This document shows positions 1 to 9,187 of a stretch of DNA of 64,000 bases, piece after piece (the stretch's first letter is position 1; the number at the start of each line of letters is the position of its first letter). The notes beneath the pieces are model-generated. The model worked only from the letters and a program-made list of their open reading frames with translations. It was not told the DNA's origin and ran no database searches. Source of the stretch: DFXE01 sp032054765 (GTDB taxonomy: Bacteria > Bacteroidota > Bacteroidia > Bacteroidales > Tannerellaceae); NCBI GenBank assembly GCA_032054765.1, contig DAMBSC010000009.1, positions 124,001 to 188,000 of the forward strand. Reading direction: 5' to 3'. The translations under genes and the position numbers were made by a program.

Positions 1-2
1 TT

Positions 3-1565
3 ACCCAGGGAGTAAAGACACTTCAGGTAAAAGATTTCAAATCGTACGGATCATCTTTCTTTGCCGTTCGACCGGAAGGCGAATATGCCGAGACAGAAGG
101 TGAAGTATGGTTCGGTACACTTCATTACAGCGGTAACTGGAGAGTAGACGTGGAAAATAACTTAAACGGAGGACTTCAAGTGACCAGCGGTATCAACTTC
201 TGGGATCAGGAAGTCTCCTTAAAGCCGGCTCAGCCTTTCACTACACCTAAAATGACGATAGGTTATACCCGCAAGGGTATGGAAGGTGTTTCTCAAAACC
301 TCACTTCTTACACAAGAGAAAAGATACTGCCTGTTCAGCACCGGAACGAAATCCGTCCGGTATTGTATAACAGTTGGTACGCTACCACCTTCGGTGTGAA
401 TGAAGAACAGCAACTTGCTTTGGCTAAAATCGCGAAGGATATCGGAGTAGAGATGTTCGTTATCGACGATGGTTGGTTCAAAGGACGTATCAACGACCAT
501 GGAGGATTAGGAGACTGGACGGTGGATAAAAATAAATTCCCTAACGGTCTTCAACCTATGATCGAGAAGATCAATGCGCTGGGTCTCGACTTCGGTATCT
601 GGATAGAGCCCGAAATGGTAAATCCGAACAGCGATCTATACCGGGCACATCCCGACTGGGTATTCCACTATCCTAACCGCATCCGCCATGAAGGACGGAA
701 CCAACTAATATTAAACCTCTCACGGGAAGATGTATACAATTATTTGTATAACAGCTTTCATACGCTACTAAAAGAAAACAACATTAAATTTATCAAATGG
801 GATATGAATAAAACGCTGACCGATCCCGGATTTCCTTCGGCCAAAGAGGATGAACAAAGAGCCGTACGCATTAAATACATAGACAACTTATACCGGTTGA
901 TCAATGCGCTACGCACAGAGTTTCCCGACGTTTGGTTTGAGAGTTGTTCAAGTGGAGGAGGACGTGTTGATCTGGGAATAATGGCATATACCGATTTCAA
1001 CTGGGCAAGTGATAACACCGATCCGGTAGACCGTATATTTATACAGCATTCCTATTTGAACGCATTCCCTTCAAACACCATGATTAGTTGGATCACACAT
1101 GAAGACTGGCACAACCAGAACCATTCGTTGGAATATAAGTTTGATGTGTCGATGGCGGGAGTATTAGGTATCGGATACGATATTACTAAATGGAACGATA
1201 AGGAAAAAGCAATAGCCAAAGAGAAGATCGCTCAATATAAAGAGATTCGGAAAACCCAGCAATTCGGCAACCATTACCGGCTGGTTTCTCCTTATGAAAT
1301 GAACAAGAGTATTCTGCAATTCGTAAACAAAGACCTGTCTGAAAGCATTGTCTACGTGTACAATTTAGCGGAATATCCCGATAGCTTTACCTCAGAAACA
1401 AAACGAAAAAGATCGGTTTGTCTGAGAGGCCTCGATCCCAACCGTACCTACAAAATAGAAGGAATGGAAGGAACCTTCAAAGGCGATTATCTATTAAATA
1501 GCGGAATAGAGTTTCCGGTAAGAGGCGGATTTAAAAGCCGTATTTTCAAAATTACAGCACAATAA
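3..1565 (+). CDS. Alpha-galactosidase, GH36 family (5' end outside window)
   Basis: The reading frame is open from the first bases of the window, so the protein starts upstream; the GTG at 150 is not the real start. The visible part holds the end of the N-terminal beta-sandwich, the TIM barrel and the C-terminal beta domain of a GH36 alpha-galactosidase. The motif KWDMNK carries the expected catalytic nucleophile (Asp codon at 801-803), and WASDNTD carries the expected acid/base (Asp codon at 1011-1013). Further family marks are DDGWF, GIWIEPEMVNP and ESCSSGGGR. GH36 enzymes release terminal alpha-galactose from raffinose-type or galactomannan oligosaccharides. A GH2 gene follows after 27 bp on the same strand, so the two probably form an operon acting on galactosides. 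The substrate is inferred from the family only. Confidence 0.93.
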   Translation, partial: TQGVKTLQVKDFKSYGSSFFAVRPEGEYAETEGEVWFGTLHYSGNWRVDVENNLNGGLQVTSGINFWDQEVSLKPAQPFTTPKMTIGYTRKGMEGVSQNLTSYTREKILPVQHRNEIRPVLYNSWYATTFGVNEEQQLALAKIAKDIGVEMFVIDDGWFKGRINDHGGLGDWTVDKNKFPNGLQPMIEKINALGLDFGIWIEPEMVNPNSDLYRAHPDWVFHYPNRIRHEGRNQLILNLSREDVYNYLYNSFHTLLKENNIKFIKWDMNKTLTDPGFPSAKEDEQRAVRIKYIDNLYRLINALRTEFPDVWFESCSSGGGRVDLGIMAYTDFNWASDNTDPVDRIFIQHSYLNAFPSNTMISWITHEDWHNQNHSLEYKFDVSMAGVLGIGYDITKWNDKEKAIAKEKIAQYKEIRKTQQFGNHYRLVSPYEMNKSILQFVNKDLSESIVYVYNLAEYPDSFTSETKRKRSVCLRGLDPNRTYKIEGMEGTFKGDYLLNSGIEFPVRGGFKSRIFKITAQ

Positions 1566-1592
1566 AAAAGATCATTAAAATCTAAATAAATC

Positions 1593-4388
1593 ATGAAACA
1601 GGTTATCTCTTTTCTTATTCTCTTACTGTTCTGCTCTTGTCAGCTACAGCAAACAGAACGTATCTTCCTGGCCGGTACATGGCAGGTAAAACTTGATCCT
1701 ACCGATATAGGAACAGACGGACAATGGTATAACAGCCCGTTTGAAGACCCCATAACCCTACCCGGTTCTTTACAGGAACAAGGTTTCGGAGATGATATAG
1801 ATATAAATACCCACTGGACCGGACAGGTAGTGGATAGTTCATGGTATTATGCCCCCGAATACGAAAAGTTCAGGCAAAAAGGAAATATCAAAGTACCTTT
1901 CTGGTTGAATCCTGTAAAACATTATGTCGGTGTAGCATGGTATCAGAAAGAAATAGAAGTACCTGCCGGTTGGAAAGAAAAGAACCTATTGCTCGAACTC
2001 GAACGTACGCATTGGGAAACAACACTATATATCGACGGCAACAAAGTAGATCATCAGGACGCATTATCAACCCCTCACCGCTATGCACTTACTGGCATAA
2101 AACCAGGAAAACACACACTAACCATTAAAGTAGACAACCGGGTAAATATACCGGTCGGGTTCAATGCGCACAGCGTTTCCGATCATACCCAAAGCAACTG
2201 GAACGGCATCACGGGCAACATATCCCTGTCTGTCAAACCCTCGGTCTATGTTGATGATGTACAAGTCTATCCGAATATAGCAGATAAGAATGTAAGGGTG
2301 AATATAGCCCTGAAAGGAAAACCGGCAACCGGCAGTGCAAGCCTCGATCTTCAACTGGAAACAATGAATGGCGAACCCGTCGGAACACCCTTTTCACTTC
2401 AACTTGAGGAAACTACTCAAACCATTTCGGGTACTATGGTTGCAGGAGATGTAAAACTATGGTCGGAACATACCCCCAACCTGTATCGCCTGAAAACCAC
2501 CTTAACCTACGACGGAGAAAAAGAAGAACGGTATACTCAGTTTGGTTTCCGCGATTTCAAAGGAGAAGGAACACGTTTCCATGTAAACGGAAAACCCATA
2601 TTCCTGCGTGGTACACTGGAATGTTGTATATTCCCATTGACCGGCTATCCTTCAATGGACAGCAAGTATTGGGAAAAGATATACCGTACCTGTAAAGAAT
2701 TCGGTTTGAATCATGTTCGTTTCCATTCCTGGTGTCCTCCCGAAGTGGCTTTCAACGTTGCAGACAGTATGGGTATTTATTTACAGGTAGAATGTGCCGC
2801 CTGGGCAACAGTAGGCGACGGGGAATACATAGATGAATGGATCTATGCGGAAGGCGATCGGATATTAAAAGAATACGGCAACCACCCTTCATTCTGTTTG
2901 ATGACATACGGAAATGAGCCGGGCGGAGGAAATCAGGTTGAATACCTGTCAGCGTTAGTCGACTACTGGAAGAAGAAAGACAACAGAAGAGTCTATACAA
3001 GTGCCGGTGGATGGCCCTATATAGAAAATGCGGATTACTGGAATGCCCCTGATCCACGCATCCAGGGATGGGGTGAAGGACTGAGAAGTATTATCAATGC
3101 CCAGCCTCCTCGGTCAGATTATGACTTTGCCCATATCATAAAAAAGAATATGCCGACCGTAAGCCATGAGATCGGCCAATGGTGTGTATATCCCAACTTT
3201 AAGGAAATCGATAAATATACAGGTGTGCTTAAAGCTAAAAACTTTGAGATTTTCAAGGAAACGTTAGAAAATAACCATATGGGGCACCTGGCCGACGATT
3301 TCCTGTATGCTTCCGGTAAACTCCAGGCCCTTTGCTACAAAGCTGATATCGAAGCCGCCCTGCGTACTCCCGGATTTGCAGGATTCCAGCTGCTCGACCT
3401 GCACGACTTCCCGGGACAAGGTACCGCTCTGGTAGGCGTACTGGATGCTTTCTGGGATACCAAAGGATATATCGATGGTAAGGGATTCAGTATGTTCTCC
3501 AATCAGACTGTGCCACTTATCCGCTTCCCTAAGATGGTATGGTTGAACAACGAACGGATGAATGTACCTGTGGAGTTTGCCCACTTCGGGGAAAAGCCGA
3601 TCAGCAATGCCAACATTGTCTGGACGGCCATAACATCTGATAACCGTTTTATCGGGAAAGGAAATTTCACCAAAGACCTTTCATTGGACAATTGCATTCC
3701 GGTAGGTAATATTGATATATTATTTGATCAATTGAAAGAGCCTACCCAAGTGACAGTAACTGTACAAATAGACGATCTAAATGTAAAGAATCAATGGAAC
3801 ATCTGGGTATATCCCGCACAAAAGCAGCCCATAAGTAATTCTCCTTATATCGCCTCCAAATTCGATAATACAGTAATGGATAGACTGAATGAAGGAGAAT
3901 CGGTGCTGGTTATTTCTCCTAAAGAAAATGTCTTACCTGAAAAGGGAGGAGATATTGCCGTCGGCTTCTCAAGCATTTTCTGGAATACAGCCTGGACGAG
4001 GAATCAGCCACCTCACACATTAGGTATATTATGCGATCCGAAACACCCTGCACTATCTGCTTTCCCGAACGAAGGATACAGCGATTATCAATGGTGGGAT
4101 ATCGTATCCTCCTGCGATGCCATGATAATGAATGATTTCCCCTCAGACTTCAAACCAATCATCTACCTAATCGATGACTGGTTCAAAAACAGACGCCTGG
4201 GCATCCTCTTCGAAGCCAAAGTAGGCAACGGAAAGCTAATGGTATGCAGCGCAGACCTGAACAAAGATCTAACAAACAGACCGGCCGCCGCCCAATTTAA
4301 ACAAAGCATCCTGGAATATATGTCTTCCGACAAATTTAACCCCCAAAATGAGGTTAAGCCGGAAGTAATAAAGGGATTATTCAAATAA
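1593..4388 (+). CDS. GH2-family glycoside hydrolase lipoprotein (beta-galactosidase/glucuronidase-like)
   Basis: The protein has 931 residues. It starts with a lipoprotein signal (LLLFCSC, Cys at about 16), so it is probably membrane-anchored. A jelly-roll sugar-binding domain (about 25-215), an immunoglobulin-like domain (about 220-330) and a TIM barrel follow in GH2 order. The acid/base Glu is visible in YGNEPGG (E442) and the nucleophile in SHEIGQW (E526). The C-terminal 300 residues are an extra beta-rich region. The exact GH2 activity cannot be read from the sequence. The GH36 alpha-galactosidase 27 bp upstream suggests joint breakdown of a galactose-containing glycan. A strong hairpin follows the gene. 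Confidence 0.9.
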   Translation: MKQVISFLILLLFCSCQLQQTERIFLAGTWQVKLDPTDIGTDGQWYNSPFEDPITLPGSLQEQGFGDDIDINTHWTGQVVDSSWYYAPEYEKFRQKGNIKVPFWLNPVKHYVGVAWYQKEIEVPAGWKEKNLLLELERTHWETTLYIDGNKVDHQDALSTPHRYALTGIKPGKHTLTIKVDNRVNIPVGFNAHSVSDHTQSNWNGITGNISLSVKPSVYVDDVQVYPNIADKNVRVNIALKGKPATGSASLDLQLETMNGEPVGTPFSLQLEETTQTISGTMVAGDVKLWSEHTPNLYRLKTTLTYDGEKEERYTQFGFRDFKGEGTRFHVNGKPIFLRGTLECCIFPLTGYPSMDSKYWEKIYRTCKEFGLNHVRFHSWCPPEVAFNVADSMGIYLQVECAAWATVGDGEYIDEWIYAEGDRILKEYGNHPSFCLMTYGNEPGGGNQVEYLSALVDYWKKKDNRRVYTSAGGWPYIENADYWNAPDPRIQGWGEGLRSIINAQPPRSDYDFAHIIKKNMPTVSHEIGQWCVYPNFKEIDKYTGVLKAKNFEIFKETLENNHMGHLADDFLYASGKLQALCYKADIEAALRTPGFAGFQLLDLHDFPGQGTALVGVLDAFWDTKGYIDGKGFSMFSNQTVPLIRFPKMVWLNNERMNVPVEFAHFGEKPISNANIVWTAITSDNRFIGKGNFTKDLSLDNCIPVGNIDILFDQLKEPTQVTVTVQIDDLNVKNQWNIWVYPAQKQPISNSPYIASKFDNTVMDRLNEGESVLVISPKENVLPEKGGDIAVGFSSIFWNTAWTRNQPPHTLGILCDPKHPALSAFPNEGYSDYQWWDIVSSCDAMIMNDFPSDFKPIIYLIDDWFKNRRLGILFEAKVGNGKLMVCSADLNKDLTNRPAAAQFKQSILEYMSSDKFNPQNEVKPEVIKGLFK

Positions 4389-4414
4389 AATATCTCCCTC
4401 TCACATTTTGCCCC

Positions 4415-4466
4415 GTCCACCTGACCCTCTGACGCTACCATAAAGACAGAGGGTCAAGAGGTGGAC
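4415..4466. terminator. Bidirectional hairpin terminator between convergent genes
   Basis: Two nested perfect arms pair: 4415-4422 (GTCCACCT) with 4459-4466 (AGGTGGAC), and 4423-4431 (GACCCTCTG) with 4447-4455 (CAGAGGGTC). A 3-nt bulge sits on the right side and the loop is 15 nt. It lies between the stops of the GH2 gene and the convergent 4471-5619 gene. There is no long T run, so termination is inferred from position and stem strength. Confidence 0.8.
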
Positions 4467-4470
4467 ACTA

Positions 4471-5619
4471 TTAATCGATATGTGTCATATCCGGCAGGGA
4501 AGCGCCGTCAAATACAGCTAATGTAATATCTTCCTTAATCACCATCGCGGGAGCGTTATATACTCCTTTAAATGGCATATCAAAGAATCCGCCGGGCTTG
4601 TATTGTCCTACTGTCAATCCGGTAACTACCGGATCGGTGCCTTCCGACATCAAAAAGCTGAGTATCGGAAAATCATATATATTTCCATCTTCATCTACCA
4701 TCCGCACAACGCCTCCTACGGCTACAGGATGAAGTACAATTGCAAAATGAACCGCATCTTGTGCTTTAAAACTCATTTTTTTTCCTCCCGGGCCATCCGG
4801 ATCTGAGGTAATCTGTTCGCTGATTATCAGATGAGGAATGTTCGACGGATTAGGCAATGGAGGAGTCTCTTCTGATTTCGATACGGTATAATTTGAATGC
4901 CTGGCCAAATTTTTGGCCGCAGTATTAAGATATGAATTAATTGTATCGATCAAGTCACCTATCACCGGCAGTAGTTCCGAGTCGGGTGACACCATTATCG
5001 TATTGTTGTAACTGGATACTAGACCGTTGGCCACTGCGTCGAATGCCAGGTCCGTTTGGTGACGGGCAATGGCCAGCTTCGGCAACCGGCTCATATAGAC
5101 CTCTTTCGATCGCGTACGGTATAACTCCTTAAAGGTATTGTTTTGTTCTTCCAGCAACGTAACGGTTTCTGTAAGACGGAGCAATGCCAGGGCATCTGTA
5201 TATGTCTCTTTTTTCAGGTCGTCGACCAGATTGGTGATTAAACTTGAATTTTCCGTATATGATTTATTGCCTGCCTCTTTATAAACCAGTAGCCTTTGCA
5301 TTAGTAACAGAGCTGCTTCTTTTTCAGCAACTATCTTACTGTATGTGAAATACTCCGCCGTACGATTTATCTCCCGCAATGTTTCGCAGCGTAAGGTATC
5401 CATCTCTTTTATTTCAACTGTTCCCGGTTGCTTCTGGCTCTCTTTATATTCCTCGTCTTCAACCACAAAGCCGGCTATATAAATATTCCACAGGGGAGTA
5501 ATCCCCGGAATAAGCATATGCTTATCTTTTCCGTAAGAGAGGATCGCGTCGTGTGTGTCGAAATGTTCGTCGTTTCTTAGTTTTTCCAACATTCCCATGT
5601 AAGCGTGAATCTTTTTCAT
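4471..5619 (-). CDS. Hypothetical protein, DUF6261-like
   Basis: The protein has 382 residues, no signal peptide and no membrane segment. Residues 1-240 look almost fully helical. Residues 260-382 look beta-rich, with many Gly, Pro and Val, after a Pro-rich joint (about 245-256). The start MKKIHAYMGMLEKLRN and the helical layout resemble DUF6261, a family of unknown function common in Bacteroidales; this match is from memory. The AraC-type regulator gene lies 28 bp upstream on the same strand, so the two are probably co-transcribed. The function is unknown. Confidence 0.75.
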   Translation of the reverse strand: MKKIHAYMGMLEKLRNDEHFDTHDAILSYGKDKHMLIPGITPLWNIYIAGFVVEDEEYKESQKQPGTVEIKEMDTLRCETLREINRTAEYFTYSKIVAEKEAALLLMQRLLVYKEAGNKSYTENSSLITNLVDDLKKETYTDALALLRLTETVTLLEEQNNTFKELYRTRSKEVYMSRLPKLAIARHQTDLAFDAVANGLVSSYNNTIMVSPDSELLPVIGDLIDTINSYLNTAAKNLARHSNYTVSKSEETPPLPNPSNIPHLIISEQITSDPDGPGGKKMSFKAQDAVHFAIVLHPVAVGGVVRMVDEDGNIYDFPILSFLMSEGTDPVVTGLTVGQYKPGGFFDMPFKGVYNAPAMVIKEDITLAVFDGASLPDMTHID

Positions 5620-5647
5620 ACAAATTGTATTTAGTTAGTAGCAATGA

Positions 5648-6079
5648 TTAATAATAAATGATCTTATAGGTCACTTCTTTTTCAACCTTACGCCCTGCCT
5701 TGCGGAACTCGGTAGGCGATAGATGTTTTATTCTTTTAAAAAAACCATAGAAGGAAGAGGAACTCTTAAAACCCAACTTAAAAGCGACCTCTTTAACTGA
5801 CAACATCGTATGTAGTAAAATCCACTGAGCATCAGCTATTACCAGATGATCTTTAAAAGCAGCGGCAGTATAGTCGGTAAATGTTTTTACCGTTCGGTTC
5901 AGTTCATCCAGCGTGATATTCATACTCTCGGCATAACGCCTTAAATAATCATTTCTACGCGCGCGGATCTGGCTGGCAAAATTGTCTATAACATCATTTC
6001 CTGACGGACGAAGCGGTGTATCATCTTCTATAGGCGCGGTCCAGATATCTCCCAAAGTAATTTTTTTAATTGAGCTCAT
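5648..6079 (-). CDS. Small AraC-type DNA-binding protein
   Basis: The C-terminal half carries one AraC/XylS helix-turn-helix unit with the usual ending: SVKEVAFKLGFKSSSSFYGFFKRIKHLSPTEFRK, read in parts as VAFKLGF, SSSSFYGFFKR and SPTEFR. The N-terminal 60 residues show no known ligand domain, so the effector is unknown. An in-frame GTG at 6133 would add 18 residues, but the ATG at 6079 (MSSIKK) follows a CTAAGG stretch and is preferred, giving 143 residues. The gene is followed at 28 bp by the DUF6261-like gene. A palindromic repeat array lies just upstream, in the spacer shared with the divergent secreted-protein gene. Confidence 0.82.
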   Translation of the reverse strand: MSSIKKITLGDIWTAPIEDDTPLRPSGNDVIDNFASQIRARRNDYLRRYAESMNITLDELNRTVKTFTDYTAAAFKDHLVIADAQWILLHTMLSVKEVAFKLGFKSSSSFYGFFKRIKHLSPTEFRKAGRKVEKEVTYKIIYY

Positions 6080-6207
6080 AAGCCTTAGAGTTTTTTTGTT
6101 CGAGTTTTTTATAAATTCAGATATTACTGTCACAAGATATGGATTAATTTATAACAATTGTGTTAACAAATAAGATAAAATATTTCCACGAATCATATTA
6201 TTAAAAA

Positions 6208-6390
6208 GATTCGTGAACCGACCGGTTGACGAATGGTTTTTCTCCAAATGATTCGTGAACCGCCCGGTGGACGAATGGTTTTTCTCCAGATGATTCGCGC
6301 ATCCGCTGGTAGACGAATCCTTTCATCTCAAACAATTAGCGTACCGCCCGTCGGATGAATCTTTTTTATTTCAAACGATTCGCGCACAAG
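6208..6390. repeat. 42-bp tandem array of degenerate palindromes
   Basis: GATTCG-type unit starts occur at 6208, 6250, 6292, 6334 and 6377, spacings of 42, 42, 42 and 43 bp. Each of the first three units contains an inverted repeat with ATTCG and CGAAT arms about 15 bp apart. In copy 1 the inner bases AACC-GACC-GGTT also pair. Copies decay from left to right. The array fills most of the spacer between the divergent AraC-type gene and the 6490 gene, and ends 28 bp before the -33 element. Apart from the promoter, nothing else is seen in this spacer. Confidence 0.85.
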
Positions 6391-6417
6391 TTTATACGGT
6401 GATGAAAGTAGTAATCA

Positions 6418-6448
6418 TTTGATTTTATAAATGGAATTAGTATATTTG
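6418..6448 (+). promoter_or_regulatory. Bacteroidota-type promoter of the 6490 gene
   Basis: TTTG at 6418-6421, a 19-bp spacer and TATATTTG at 6441-6448 match the Bacteroidota consensus TTTG-N19-TAnnTTTG exactly. The expected transcription start is near 6455, giving a leader of about 35 nt before the ATG at 6490. Confidence 0.85.
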
Positions 6449-6489
6449 TATCCTATTAACCGTGGTAACAATAAAAAATTATAATTGAA

Positions 6490-8271
6490 ATGAAAAAGCT
6501 ATTTTTACTAATCCTAATTCTTTTTACAGCCGGATATCTTTCTGCCCAGTCAGGTAATTGGACAAGTTTTGCTACCGACTTTACAACTTCATCGGCTAAT
6601 CAAAGTGCAGGTAGCGACGGCACACAGGCAAAACCCTGGATCATAAGTTCGGCTGAAGAGCTTGCCTTTTTAGCTGCTGAAATAAATGCCGGGAGCGATT
6701 TTAAAGGTGCATATATAAAGATTGCTGATGAGATTTCAGAAATAAATCTGGGCGACCATTATTGGATTCCTATGGGGACCGAACCGTATCCTTTCGACGC
6801 AAATTTCGATGGAAACTTGAAGCCGATAAAAAATATGTTTGTAGATTCAAGCGAAAGTAGCAATTATCAGGAATGGTCGGGCTTATTCGGCTGGGTAGAA
6901 GGTGATTTATCTTTAAGAAATATTAGTATTGAAAGCGGTAAAGTGACCGGTGGCGGTCAAGACAGTTCGCAAAGCGGTGCACTGATCGGAATACTTTATA
7001 ATGATTCACAGAATAGTTACACAACGATTATCGAAAACTGTCATATAAAAGATTTTATAATCGAAGAAAAGGTTAATATCTCTTCTTATGATTCTTTTGC
7101 CGGAGGGATAATAGGAGTTATGAATTATATTAAGGGAAATTTTACGATGAAAGGATGTAGTTTCGACGGCGTTATAACACAAAACAACAATGCCACAGAT
7201 ATATATGCCGGAGGAATAATAGGAGCGCTGGTGTATGAGAACATGAATATGACAATCGAAAACTGTCATAGCCATGCAAGAATAACAGCATCGAATAGTA
7301 GTTCGTCGGGAGGATTAATAGGAGCTGTGGCAGACGAATCTGCAGTTACGGTTTCATCCCTAATTCAGAATAATTTATTTACCGGAACTATAAACGGAAA
7401 TTCGTCTGTTATCGGCGGTCTGATAGGAGATATAACCCTTAAAGGAAGCGGTCTTACAGTTAAAAATAATTTGGTATATATTCTTACCAACCTTCCAAAG
7501 ATAGCGAATACAGGTAGAATTGCAGGAAAAAATACCGGAGCAACATTAACCGGAAATTATGCCTTCGTTACATGTAGCGATAAAAATGAAGCATCTCTTG
7601 ATGGGGATGACTGGACAGGATTAATGGCAGAACAACCTGTTGCAGGCTGGGCGGACTGGACAAAAGATAATGATCCTGCATCTTTAATGCCTTACCTGGC
7701 AAACGGTCCTCAGGTTTCTTTTACAGGGTTTAACGCATGTCCTTCTAATCCCACACCCCCGACTCCTCCGGTTGAACCGGTGGTGAATACTATAAAAATT
7801 CCGGTAGTGGAAGGCGCTACTACCTATCCTGCTGCCGGTGAATACCTGTTGGAGAACGGCTCCATTATGACGCTGCTGGTATTTCTACCCGATGATTACG
7901 ACCAGAGTGATGTGAAGTTATTGATTGATGGCGATACGATTTATTCGGAAGAATCTAAGCTTCGTGCGCTTTCTTATACGTTTCTTGTCCCTGTCACTAC
8001 GGATATGGAAATAAAAGTAGTAGGTATTGAGAAGAATAATCCTACGGGTATTGTTGAAAGCGCGAAAGTAGAAGGCGCGAAGGTATGGACTTCACCGGGA
8101 CATATTCATGTTTTGCAGGATGTGGTAAGCGGTAAACAGAACGGAGTACGTATTTATACCATGATGGGGCGGCTGGTATTTAGCAGTCAACTGTCAACTG
8201 TCAACTGTCAACTACCCTCCGGGCTTTACCTGGTGGTTGTGGGAGATACGGCAGTAAAGGTAGTGCTGTAA
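6490..8271 (+). CDS. Secreted GLUG-like repeat protein with T9SS-type C-terminal tail
   Basis: The protein has 593 residues and a signal peptide (MKKLFLLILILFTAGYLSAQ, cleaved after about residue 20). Residues about 155-345 hold repeats built on GALIGIL, GGIIGVM, GGIIGAL, GGLIGAV and GGLIGDI, like the GLUG motif of bacterial surface proteins; a beta-solenoid fold is likely. A Pro-rich hinge (PTPPTPPVEP, about 423-432) is followed by a beta domain. The last 70 residues read like a type A Por/T9SS sorting tail (GVRIYTMMGRLVF, GLYLVVVG, VKVVL). The protein is probably exported by T9SS and surface-bound or released. The ligand is unknown. A 7-bp tandem repeat lies inside the tail. An AraC regulator gene follows 25 bp downstream. 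Confidence 0.85.
   Translation: MKKLFLLILILFTAGYLSAQSGNWTSFATDFTTSSANQSAGSDGTQAKPWIISSAEELAFLAAEINAGSDFKGAYIKIADEISEINLGDHYWIPMGTEPYPFDANFDGNLKPIKNMFVDSSESSNYQEWSGLFGWVEGDLSLRNISIESGKVTGGGQDSSQSGALIGILYNDSQNSYTTIIENCHIKDFIIEEKVNISSYDSFAGGIIGVMNYIKGNFTMKGCSFDGVITQNNNATDIYAGGIIGALVYENMNMTIENCHSHARITASNSSSSGGLIGAVADESAVTVSSLIQNNLFTGTINGNSSVIGGLIGDITLKGSGLTVKNNLVYILTNLPKIANTGRIAGKNTGATLTGNYAFVTCSDKNEASLDGDDWTGLMAEQPVAGWADWTKDNDPASLMPYLANGPQVSFTGFNACPSNPTPPTPPVEPVVNTIKIPVVEGATTYPAAGEYLLENGSIMTLLVFLPDDYDQSDVKLLIDGDTIYSEESKLRALSYTFLVPVTTDMEIKVVGIEKNNPTGIVESAKVEGAKVWTSPGHIHVLQDVVSGKQNGVRIYTMMGRLVFSSQLSTVNCQLPSGLYLVVVGDTAVKVVL
8186..8213 (+). repeat. Four tandem copies of a 7-bp unit inside a coding region
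   Basis: GTCAACT is repeated exactly four times. The unit is not a multiple of three, so gain or loss of one or two copies would shift the frame inside the T9SS tail of the preceding CDS; three copies would keep it. The encoded peptide is QLSTVNCQLP. Confidence 0.95.
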
Positions 8272-8296
8272 TATTTATATCCTGATATGATATAAG

Positions 8297-9184
8297 ATGC
8301 TCAAACAAAAAGACGGCTTTAGCGGTGAGCGGGCATTGGTACTTCCGCAATCGGTAGTGCAGGATATGGAAAAGGATATTTATTCTTCTATCCTGCATAT
8401 TACTGATATTGGTTATTATCCTAAAGCTTGTCATCATTTCAGGGAGCGTACCAAGCCTGTCAATCAATTTATTTTTATTTATTGCATAGAAGGCGAAGGT
8501 TGGTTTAAGTCCGGATCACATGAGTATACAGTCTCGGAAAATCAATATTTCATATTACCCGCCGGTGTTCCGCATGCCTATGGCTCAAATAAAGACAATC
8601 CCTGGACGATTTACTGGATACATTTTAAAGGGAAACTTGCTTCTCATTTTACCGGTAATCCTGTCCGTCCTGTAGAAATACGTCCGGGACTTCATTCCCG
8701 CATAAGTGATCGCATTGAACTTTTCGAAGAGATTTTCCGTACGCTTGAATTAGGTTATAGTCGGGAGAACCTGTCGTATGCATGTAGTGTATTCCACCAT
8801 TTCCTGGGCACGTTGAATTATATTCAGCAATACAGGAATGTCAAGAAGGATGAAGAACAAAAAAATGATCTTGTCACAGCCGCTATTCACTATATGAAAG
8901 AGAATCTCGAAAAGAAAATTCCTCTTGATGAAATCGCAGGTCATATAGGATACTCGACTTCTTATTTCACTACCATTTTCAACAAACGTACAGGATATGC
9001 CCCTCTCACTTATTTTAATCAGTTGAAAATACAACAAGCCTGTAAATTACTTGACTTTACAGACATGAAAATAAACCAGATCTGTCACAAGATAGGAATA
9101 GACGACACCTATTACTTTTCCCGCCTTTTCAGTAAAACAATGGGTATGTCTCCCCGGGAATATAAGAAGCAAAAGAAAGGGTAA
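8297..9184 (+). CDS. AraC-family transcriptional regulator with cupin sensor domain
   Basis: The protein has 295 residues in the usual AraC layout. A cupin-like sugar-sensing half covers about 25-170 (motifs CIEGEGWF, FILPAGVPHAYG, WTIYWIHFKG). Two helix-turn-helix units at about 195-293 follow, with IPLDEIAGHIGYSTSYFTTIF and the typical end DTYYFSRLFSKTMGMSPREY. The family controls sugar-use genes in the cytoplasm. It lies 25 bp after the GLUG-like gene on the same strand and ends 3 bp from a convergent gene. Its targets are not evident. Confidence 0.92.
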   Translation: MLKQKDGFSGERALVLPQSVVQDMEKDIYSSILHITDIGYYPKACHHFRERTKPVNQFIFIYCIEGEGWFKSGSHEYTVSENQYFILPAGVPHAYGSNKDNPWTIYWIHFKGKLASHFTGNPVRPVEIRPGLHSRISDRIELFEEIFRTLELGYSRENLSYACSVFHHFLGTLNYIQQYRNVKKDEEQKNDLVTAAIHYMKENLEKKIPLDEIAGHIGYSTSYFTTIFNKRTGYAPLTYFNQLKIQQACKLLDFTDMKINQICHKIGIDDTYYFSRLFSKTMGMSPREYKKQKKG

Positions 9185-9187
9185 AGG

